From contig CM061142.1 in NCBI GenBank assembly GCA_030789695.1, positions 159,002,714 through 159,066,713 on the forward strand: DNA of 64,000 nt. Direction: 5' to 3'. The notes beneath the pieces are model-generated. The model was not told the DNA's origin and did no database searches. It saw nothing but the letters and a program-made list of their open reading frames with translations. The position numbers and the translations under genes were made by a program. Shown here piece after piece: positions 55,933-64,000 of the stretch (the first letter of the stretch is position 1; every line of letters begins with the position of its first letter). The stretch comes from Scilla litardierei. Its lineage: Eukaryota > Streptophyta > Magnoliopsida > Asparagales > Asparagaceae.

Positions 55933-56228
55933 ACTCCCCAGCAGATCGACCGTGCATTGATATCCAGGCCAGGGCAACTCCCCCGACGTGTCGATCATCC
56001 GACAAGCCTCGTGCAAACGATCTGCCAACGATTATTGATTTTCCCCAAACCTGGCCATGCGATAGCTTGAGCACAACCAGGATTGAGGAAGGGGGCACAA
56101 CTATGAACAAACAACTGGCGAGGACAACAAACACGCGATGATCAACGATTCCCATTACAAAATTAGGTCATTTACAGAATGACAAAAGAAAGAAAACCAC
56201 CATTAAAAGCCTAAGCCCCCGCTTCGGG
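55933..56228. repeat. Continuation of the 47-bp repeat region and non-coding flank
   Basis: Begins with the second ACTCC and the degenerate unit CCAGCAGATCGACCGTGCAT, which continues the array broken at 2980. From about 56020 to 56228 I see nothing recognisable. Confidence 0.6.
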
Positions 56229-58396
56229 CTAGGCAACCACGACCACCTCAGGAGCGTCTTCTGGACGGTCGGCATCGGCATCCTCTTCGCCCTCGCCAAG
56301 GTCCATCTCGAGCCTCTCGAACGCAACCCCCAAGCTCAAGAATTTGCGCTCGATCTCGCACCGACACTGGAGGAACCCCTCCTCTGACGGCTTGAACATC
56401 CTGGGGGCGACGAAGGTCTCGGAATACTCCTTCACCGCCTCCTGCGCTATTCAGGCAGGGTCCACCTTCTCCAGCTCCCTGACCGGGCCTCAAGGACAAC
56501 TATCTGACCCTGGAGCCTCGACTTCTCCATCTTCTCCGCCTCATTTGCATGAGAATCCACGTCGAGCTTGGCTGTTAGGGCACCCTCCCTCTCCTCCTCC
56601 ACCTCCAGTAGTTCCTTAAGCTCCTGGATCCTAGCCTCCTCATCGGTCTCCATGGGCACCGTTAATTGGGCAGCCCTCTCCTCGGCCTGGGACTTTTCAG
56701 CCAAGGCCAAGGCCCCTCAACATCCAGCCTCTCGATGTCTGTAGTAAGCTCGAAGATCCTGGTCTCCATCGACCTTACGTGTGCCAAGGCCTCCTAAGCC
56801 TCCTCCTCGGGGGTCCTCTTCGATGTCGGCTTTCGGGCAAGACTCGCCTCCGCATCAGCGAGCGCCACAAACTGCCGCCTTATCAACAGGCCGGCCGATG
56901 ACAGCTGCACCAAGTGAAAACTGTAGGTCAGGACCACCCAACAAAGATGATGCACGGGGCTACAAGTAAGCTTACCTACTGCCCGACAACCACTACGAAG
57001 GCTGCGAGCCTATCTCCCTTCACCCCATCCATCACGGATTGATCTTGGGGCATGCAGAAGTTCTCGGCTAACTGGGCCGTGACCATGCAGTCCGCGAAGA
57101 CAGACTCCTTCAGTCCTATCGGGAACTGAGGGCTGAGAAACCCATCGCCCGACTGCGGAAGATCGGCCTTGGTCGATCGGAAGATGCCCAAAGACCTCTC
57201 GTAGTCCATATGGAGTGAGCCTGGGCTGGCCGAGGAAAGACCACCCTAAGGCCACTTGTCCTCAACCTGCTGGGAACTATTGGGGTATGCAGGGGCCTTG
57301 GGAGCTATGGCCGTCTCACCAGAGGCCGGGACCCGAGCCTTTTCCCCTCGGCTCTCCCTCGCCCTGACAATGAGCGATCCCTTGCCCTCTTCACGGCCTC
57401 CCCAGATGGACCCCCGCTAACCTGGGAAACCCTAACCTGCTGTTTCGGCTGAACCTCTAAGACATGATCCCCCCTCCTGGGCCTGGGGTTAGGAAGGGCG
57501 ATCGACAGCGCATGGGGAAGAACCGGAGGCGAACCCACCTAACAATACTGGGGTAAGGAAGGACCAAGAAGGGGTGAAAGATCCGAACCAGAAAAATGAA
57601 GACTTGCCGAGGGGCCACACGTCTTCCTCAAAACATGATCCAAAAAGAGGACCTTGACGTGTCACTCGACAGTGGGGACTACAGACAGCTTGCTAACCAC
57701 TGCGAGCTCTGCATTGGTAAGACTCTCCAGCATAAGGGTCAGCGAGTGCGGAATACCACAATGCACAGGAAAGTCTGCCTCGTCAGGGAGGGTCAAGAAC
57801 ACATATTCCTCTGTCCAATGCTTCAAGGAGGACGACAGCCCCGACACCAGATTCCTCCCCTTCTGAGTGGTGATGTAAAGCTAAGCTCTCGACTTATGAT
57901 GGCTAAGACGATAGACATGGTTAAAAAGGGGGAGAGTCGGATCCATCCCCTGAAGCAAGCACAACATAAGGAACCCTACTAAAGACTCGACGGCGTTAGG
58001 GCTAAACTGGTACAGTGCGAGCCCAAAGGCCCTCAAGAACATGCCACGAAATGGGTGCCGAAGCCCGAACGTAAAATTCTATTCGTACACCCCAACCTCA
58101 TAACTGCCAGGAAGAAAATCATCTCATTCATCTGGGGGGGGTCTAACACGATGAGGAAGAAGGAGGAACCTAGCCTGGAGCGGCCCAGCAGAGGTAGTGC
58201 TAACCACTGATGGCCGCTCCATCACCACCAGAGGCACACCAGAAGGATCGCCCCCGGCCATATGGATCTCGAGGCCCGCACCAAGAAGAGTGAAGGACAC
58301 GATGGCGAAGCCCACAAATGATCCCCCGGCACCATTGACGGTGGCCGCCGACTGGCTTGCCCCTGAGGCAGAGGAAGAAGACGACAAAGAAGACAT
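56229..58396 (-). pseudogene. Decayed gypsy-type transposon ORF with coiled coil
   Basis: Starts MSSLSSSSSASG at 58396. Further down the minus strand, across several stops, it reads LRHPFRGMFLRAFGLALYQF, SPNAVESLVGFLMLCLL and SSLKHWTEEYVFL. This is the pattern of the 'putative gypsy type transposon' domain common in plant Tat/Grande-like elements. The C-terminal third (56710-56229) is a Glu/Ala-rich coiled coil (EELLEVEEEREGALTAKL type) with an acidic end. Frames change near 58130, 57550 and 56450. Function is unknown; in relatives such an ORF lies antisense to pol. Confidence 0.55.
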
Positions 58397-58494
58397 GGCA
58401 AAGCGCTACAGAAATCGACGGTGAATGAGAAAGTAAGAGAGGACAGAATAGAGTTAGAGGGGTAGAACCTTCACTCAAAAGATAACCAACCCTT

Positions 58495-58502
58495 CTTATA
58501 TG
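58495..58502 (-). promoter_or_regulatory. Possible TATA box for the decayed minus-strand ORF
   Basis: Minus strand CATATAAG about 100 bp upstream of the ATG at 58396, with a pyrimidine-rich leader between. It suggests the ORF once had its own promoter. Confidence 0.35.
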
Positions 58503-59589
58503 GCCCTCTCCAAAGCCCCTTACATCATCACCGACTGTTCGTGAGCACACATGCATCAGCATCCCAGAAGAGGCAGCTCACCGAGTCCTACACCCGAAGG
58601 GTGGGAAGATCAATAACATCTAGTTCCATGATGGCTTTCATTTAGTACATCGCCTCGATTGACGTGCCAGTCAAATCCGAGTGTATCACATCACTCGACC
58701 AGAACTGCCAAAATCGAACAGCCTGAGTGATGTGGGCAATTGATACGACCCCCCGAATGGGCCGAAGAAAGACGTGCCAGCCTCACGACCAAGAATCTGA
58801 ACTGGGCCCAAGCCCAAAAGGCCCCATAAGCAGGCACGGGGCATCACAGCTTGGCACCCCACCTGGTGCACCGCTGGCCTCCTGGCCTTCGAGGAAACCG
58901 CTTCCCAGATCACGCCTACCTTGATCACCATTGAAGGGACAATCAAATCGGGCGAGCACAAATGGCGAGATGGCAGGACGCCATAACAGTGTTGACATGC
59001 AGACTCCTACAAGAGGCCGAAAAGACAAAACATCAAGGGATCAAATCTTGGATACTCATACCTCTGGTATTCCACCTCTCCATGATCTTTCTTCCACTTC
59101 ATACATTTCTCCTCCACAGCTCGGTCTGAGGACTCGTATATTGGTCTCTCCGTGAACCATACTCGATCCCACCGAGCATCTTTCAGACAAGTGCTGATTT
59201 GGGCATCGGAGGGGACTTGGTCGGAACCAAGGTTCGACCCCCCTGATGAGCTCTCTCATTCGTGCAGGCCAGAAGAGACGTCAACCAGCTGAAGCTACCC
59301 ATCGACGTCCCATCAACTGGGATGAGCGGTCTCGAGCCCTAGGCCCATTCGACCAATCATTCCAGGAGGCCGTCGTTCTGTCGAAGCTACCTTTCGGCAC
59401 ATCGATGCACCAATCTGTGCATTTTTGCCCCAGCAACCGACCCCGAAGGCCGCACGCGTGCCACGTGACCGCAGCGACCCCCAGACCTTCAACCTATCAA
59501 TCAGTGGAGAGAAAACACCCCGAAACATCAATCATTCTTTAAACCATCATAATCACGCAACAAAACATTATGTTTAACTTTAAGCTTTT
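58503..59589. other. Unassigned, probably LTR-derived DNA
   Basis: About 1.1 kb with GC-rich and palindromic stretches (for example TTGGTCGGAACCAAGGTTCG at 59219-59238) and TGATGTGGGCAATTGATACG at 58728. It may be part of the LTR or leader of the same old gypsy element, but I cannot define ends, primer site or tract. No reading frame looks real. Confidence 0.3.
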
Positions 59590-60158
59590 CATGGTCATCA
59601 TTCAAAATATTATGACTACTTTCTAATTTCTTATATTTTTTATTTAATTTCTTAAATTCTTTATACAATTGTTCATAGACATTTCTAAGTTAAATTCGTC
59701 ATTCAAGTAGGAATTAGTAACCTCATTGGTGTCATCTAGATGTGCCATCAAGCAAAGCTCATTAGAGAAGCTCTCTCCATCTCCATCTCTTCTGTTGGTT
59801 GGTGGTCTCTTCATGGGTTGTACTCCATATCTTTCTTCCAACATCCTCAAAATTTATTGGGTGTTGTTTGCTTCTGAGATATCACTTAAAATATTATCAA
59901 TTAAACAAACATAAATGATATGCATTACCTTTAAGTTCATTGGGTAGGCTTCCTGTTGGTCATTGGTTCCTGTCACTCTTGGAGTGGTTGGAGCAACATA
60001 TGAGCTTTGGACGAATGTCACATACTCAAAGTCCTCGGCCTTCAAGGTGGATTTCCATCCTTCTCTTCCAAATTGAAATTTTTGTTTCATCAAAAAAGGG
60101 AGGATAAATTGAAAATTGGCCGTGTCTCATAATAGTTGATTCCATCTAATCAACTGAA
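59590..60158 (-). pseudogene. gag: Copia gag remnant
   Basis: Two open pieces on the minus strand (60093-59854 and 59850-59644) read FQFGREGWKSTLKAEDFEYV, LIDNILSDISEANNTQ, RMLEERYGVQPMKRPP and CLMAHLDDTNEVTNSYLNDE. The last resembles the CLMA-H acidic segment that follows the zinc knuckle in SIRE-type Gag. The knuckle is absent, so the piece is internally deleted. It lies just downstream of a primer site, as gag should. Confidence 0.5.
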
Positions 60159-60170
60159 GCTCTGATACCA
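60159..60170 (-). other. Primer-binding site of a copia remnant
   Basis: Minus strand TGGTATCAGAGC, a perfect match to the initiator tRNA-Met site, between the gag remnant and an LTR end. Confidence 0.75.
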
Positions 60171-60172
60171 CA

Positions 60173-60420
60173 TGCTGGGATCATGTAGATGGTAAGCAAA
60201 CACTAGAGGGGTGGAAGATAAGTGTTTCTAAAAAATTGATGCTCAAATAAAATCTAAACCCTCTAGAATTGCTTAAGTCTCTTAAGAGAGTTACCCTTTA
60301 AGTACTTAATCAACACAAATAAAACTTGCATTAAGAAGAGTTATGCAACGGAAGCTAAATCATAAGTGTAAGTAAGAGAGTAGAGACAAAACTCACAATC
60401 GCAAACACAAGAATTTTCTA
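60173..60420 (-). repeat. LTR-end fragment of the copia remnant
   Basis: Starts TGCTGGGATC on the plus strand. Its layout resembles the SIRE-like LTR ends (ACACTAGAGGGGTGGAAGAT against GTACTAGAGGG...GTGAAT; later CACAATCGCAAACA). It is a diverged relative, cut at about 60420 by Angela-like LTR sequence. Confidence 0.5.
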
Positions 60421-62167
60421 TAACTCACTCACCGTTGAGCTTCAAGATCGATACAACCTATCAATACGACAAGCGTTCAACGGTGAACGCATAGGAAAAA
60501 ACGGTTCGTCAATCGGAGTTCGTTTGACCCTCCAATTGAGTGTCCAAAGATCAGCCCTAGGCTAGTTTTTCGCAAAAACTGAGCCGTCATTTGATTCAGC
60601 ACACTTAGGGTTCAAAACCCTAGAGGTGGGGCCCATGGGTGGGCCCCACGCAACCCGCGCGCGCCTAAAACCCGCCTGGGCAGAGCCCAGGCTGCGCCTG
60701 GGCTCGCCCAGGCGCCTGGGCGCGCCCAGGCCCGCGCCTGGGCTCTGCCCAGGCGCTGGGCAGAGCCCAGGCGGGCCTGGGCTTGGGCAGGTCCAGGCCA
60801 GTGCCTGGGCTTGCCCAGGTCTGTCCTTTTTTGGGCTTGACCAGCAGACTAGACCAGATTGGTCTGGGTTTGCCTGGTCTGACTCGTTGGGCTGTTTTGG
60901 CTCTAACTTGAGCATTTGGTGTCCGATTTGGACGCCGTTCGAACCTGGGCGTAGACCGGGACATTCCCGTCTTACCCGTGAACTTTTCCTTGCGTTTATA
61001 TTATTAAATATTGTATTAAACAATTTAATACACATTTAATCGCTTTTGCATCAAATGCAAAATAGTCCCTATCTAAGCTTAAATTACCATATTGCATCAA
61101 ATGCAATTATCTCTTCTTTTGCATCAAATGCAAATATTCTCCCTAACTATTTTCTACCTATTACTAGACGAAGCGTTGCACTCTGTGTGAGACCCTACAG
61201 CCTGACCCTTACAACAGGTTAGGCTCGAAGCCCTATACGGCAGTGACCACGAGCAGTGGTTGCCGTCCCTGCTTCAGGAATCATCATTATGTGGTTAACT
61301 CATTGACATGAGTATTGTCGGGACCACCTGACTGTTTCCGTGATGAATTCCGCAGTTATAGTCTTTTCGTCTTAAATATGTCGTGTAGATCAAGTCTGGG
61401 GTACGGTCAAACTGTCAACCCCAATAACTTGACTCCGGTTAGTTTCTATCGATCTTTAGTCAACTAATGTTGGACTTCTTCCAACATACTCTGCGCAGAG
61501 TTTTTACTAAAGACCGAACTAACTCTACGACACTAACTCCCATTGACCGGGAGAGACGAATCCTCTCTTGGTCATTACTCGCCTCGTACGTTTCAAGTGT
61601 CACCCAATCAAAAGACCTTTCGACAGGCATTGCCTCGAAGCTAGGTCAGTTGATATAAGTGGTACCGTTCACGCACAGGTTTGTCAAAATGACCTCAAGT
61701 CAAAAGACCAACTATCCTATCATCACTCAGAGTTATCACTGACAGATTGGTCAATATAACCATATGATAACTCTAGTGGATCGTTCAGTGAACTCATTCT
61801 AATGAGCACCTGTGTCTCGTCTTCGACTTCGCCAAGTCAAGCGATCATGAGATCATTGCCACCGCTAAACGGTGAAGACTAATACACAATGGTCTATCCG
61901 ATGTTTCGATATCCTTGTCTCGAAACATCTATGACCACGAACCATTTTAGACTTATGCTACAGACGGTCAAACGTTTCTCCATGATCGAGATACTCATCT
62001 CGATACCCGTTTGACCTTGCATAAAGTCTCAGGACTTTACCTAAGTCGATATCTAATTACAAAATAACTTAGATAAATTATTACCAAACAGCTTACTGTT
62101 ATTTCGAACAAGATGTTTGTGCTATTCACACAGGAATAAATGGCCTTGAGGGCATCATATTCCTACA
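60421..62167 (-). repeat. 3' LTR (truncated) of the minus-strand Angela-like element
   Basis: Minus strand starts TGTAGGAATATGATGCCCTC at 62167. It keeps landmarks of the 2981-5353 LTR, including the dehydrated block around ACCATTGTG...GTCTC and, near its left end, the complement of TTGAAGCTCAACGGTGAG. The final ~600 bp, including any TATA box, are missing. Confidence 0.75.
60655..60830. repeat. GC-rich palindrome cluster (GCCTGGGC/GCCCAGGC)
   Basis: More than ten copies of GCCTGGGC or its complement GCCCAGGC alternate here, forming overlapping hairpins. The block is in the same LTR position as the 45-bp minisatellite block at 4160-4480 of the plus-strand element, but the repeat unit is different. 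Confidence 0.8.
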
Positions 62168-62185
62168 TCTCCCACTTGCACTCAG
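62168..62185 (-). other. Polypurine tract of the minus-strand Angela-like element
   Basis: Minus strand GAGTGCAAGTGGGAGA directly before the LTR start, the same as at 9721-9736. Confidence 0.75.
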
Positions 62186-64000
62186 GCCCATTTATCTCGG
62201 TATCTTATGCCGTTTTTACACATAAGTTTTCCCGACTTCATGTGGTAGAGCCTTCGTGAGTGGATCTGCTAAAACCGTCTACACTATAGACTTAAGGGGT
62301 TTCTATGTTTATATTAGACCAACCTTTTGAATCTTATTCAAATAATTCATTTGGTCTGTCGGAATCTATAATATTTTATTTTCCTGGATCTTATCCAGTT
62401 CATCGTACCTTACGATAATAATTTTAAATTAGTTATTGGTCATTGCAAATGGTTCATATCTATTTCTGATAAATAATCAAACTCTTTGATTACTTACTCA
62501 AAATATATGTTCCATCTCTTTGATGCCTCGCATGTAATTTACACGCTCCCACTGACCTTGAAAACTCTTTGGCTAATTCATATAAGTTGGTTCGTCTAAA
62601 TCATATTTAGAAAAACGAACTTATAAGTGAATGCTCCAATTTTCGTGGTCAACTTGAGCGTTTACATCGAGCTTTGGTCCGAGTAGATCTGTACACATCT
62701 GTTGGCGAAACCGGTTTCATCATAATCTGTTTTAAAGAAATTAGGATGAAAACCGTTCCCGTCCAACATTATTGTACTTCACTATTTTCTTTTCTACACC
62801 AATCTTTCAACTTAAAGATTTACTTGCAGAAAGTGAGGAAACATTTTCCTTGGGCACGTAAACTAAATTCTCAAATTTATTTACGCACACAGACCTTCAT
62901 CAAGTTTTAAATCGGAGTTACTACTCCGAATTTCATCCTAGAAGTTGACTAAGTCATCATCAGTTATGATGTCTAACTCGACAATCCGTCTTACGAGATT
63001 CGAGTAATAATACAACTTCCTTACGATTGATTTATTGAATATATTATTGATAATGTCCTCATAGAACTTTATCAAAACCTAGGCATTACTATCTGGGACT
63101 TAACCCAGATGGAGGATTTAACTCAGAGTCACTTACAATGGATCACATTAAATCTAATTAAGTGTGATTCATACCTTTTAACACACCTGATGTGTTAACA
63201 GACTTGATCTGAGAGAAAATCACATTTTCTTTTAATTACACAAGATTTTATTTAGCTAAGTATTTGACCATTCGATCTAATCGAATCAGTTTAAATACTT
63301 TAGTCATTTCGTTCTTTATTTTATCAGACTTGTGTTTCATCAAGAACACGTGTCTTAATAAAACATACGAATAACTTATTTTGGTTAATCTAGACTCGGG
63401 TACATCAGTATGTACTAGACTGAGTTCGACAACTCATTCTCCCACTGTCTCACAGATGGGTTTCGGCCATTGTATCTAAGAGGCTAAGACTCACAAGTGT
63501 CCGTAGACTTCATAATACGAGAGGTCAGACCCCTCTTTATGTGACTTGTGAATCTTAATCTCTTGATACGGCCTAGTCTAATTTTACCATATAAGTTTGC
63601 TACTATCTTGTGTATTTATATATTAACATTTAATATATATATAGTCATTTACAAATTACTTAACACAAAACATTACTTCAGAAGCAATGTGACGACATTC
63701 GTCAAAATGTGTTAAACGTCTTTTGTATAACAACTTATTCTGAAATGTGACATCAAAATATGTCACGTTTTCATTTCCACCTACTTATGCCTTTACTAAT
63801 GATAAATTAAACTAACTTTCTCAATTGACTTTCCGAAGTGCCTTCTTCCTTTTCTAAATCAAATTTAGATATTAACATAAATAAATAGCTATGCAAGCAA
63901 CTTATGTATCCAAACGCTTGAGCTTTGCAATCTTGAGTGTAGCTCAAGAAGTTGCTTGTCTCAAGATCCGGTTGGGATACATAGTCTTGCACCGCTCATG
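62186..64000 (-). pseudogene. pol: Decayed pol of the minus-strand Angela-like element
   Basis: VLADPLTKALPHEVGK, the end of RNase H, is readable at 62230-62276 on the minus strand. Remnants of the pre-integrase region (HIKRG...SRIMKS...DTCES) lie at about 63485-63545. Near 63670-63700 the minus strand has TTGCTTCTGAAGTAATG, matching the CYYIPN region of the plus-strand element. Between them the DNA is AT-rich and unreadable. The last 200 bp may be gag-derived, but I cannot show it. Confidence 0.55.

Larger units (their letters stand above)
60421..64000 (-). mobile_element. Truncated minus-strand Angela-like copia element (runs off window)
   Basis: 3' LTR 60421-62167, polypurine tract, then an internal region to the window end. 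Order and sequence match the plus-strand Angela-like element in reverse (AAATGGGCCTGAGTGCAAGT next to the LTR, as at 9712-9731). The internal part from RNase H to pre-integrase spans about 1.3 kb, against 2.6 kb in the plus-strand element, so much of pol is deleted. Confidence 0.75.

Noticed and set aside
60626..61039. ORFs of 99-157 codons on both strands
   Set aside because: Produced by the GC-rich hairpin cluster inside an LTR; Pro/Gly/Arg/Ala repeats only.

Overview
This window is a pile of LTR retrotransposons from a flowering-plant genome; I see no host gene, tRNA or rRNA. The plant assignment rests on the element types: Ty1/copia elements with initiator-tRNA-Met primer sites, a chromodomain Ty3/gypsy element, and plant-type downstream ORFs. 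I cannot name the species.

Layout, left to right. (1) 1-2449: the 3' end of a plus-strand Athila/Tat-type gypsy element with its 3' LTR. (2) 2450-2980, resuming at 55938: an older repeat-rich element with a tandem repeat of about 47 bp and, further right, a decayed minus-strand ORF (56229-58396). (3) 2981-55932: a plus-strand Angela/Tork-like copia element inserted into (2), with perfect 5-bp target duplications (ACTCC). Its 3' LTR is split by about 44 kb of later insertions. (4) Inside that LTR sit three minus-strand SIRE/Maximus-like copia elements, A, B and C. A lies in the Angela-like 3' LTR (TTAC flanks), B in A's 3' LTR, and C in B's 3' LTR (TTGCC duplications). (5) A young minus-strand Tekay/Del-like chromovirus (35508-45201) with intact gag and pol sits at a recombination scar. 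That scar removed the right end of B and the left part of A. (6) 59590-64000: a decayed copia gag/LTR fragment, then a truncated, internally deleted minus-strand relative of the Angela-like element that runs off the window.

Three observations stand out. First, the chromovirus has a 113-nt GT-AG segment exactly at the gag/protease junction. Unspliced RNA would encode Gag only; removing the segment fuses Gag and Pol in frame. Second, all three SIRE-like copies keep a 59-nt GT-AG segment at the same junction. It starts with a stop, breaks the frame, and its removal would likewise fuse Gag to Pol. Third, the SIRE-like copia LTRs and the unrelated chromovirus LTR share an upstream module made of AGTCGGTC/GACCGACT inverted-repeat units plus flanking sequence, ending shortly upstream of the TATA box. 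The copia elements carry a second two-unit copy in front of their third ORF. Together these suggest splice-controlled Gag:Gag-Pol balance and a promoter cassette that has moved between element superfamilies. Both are inferences from sequence and need RNA data.
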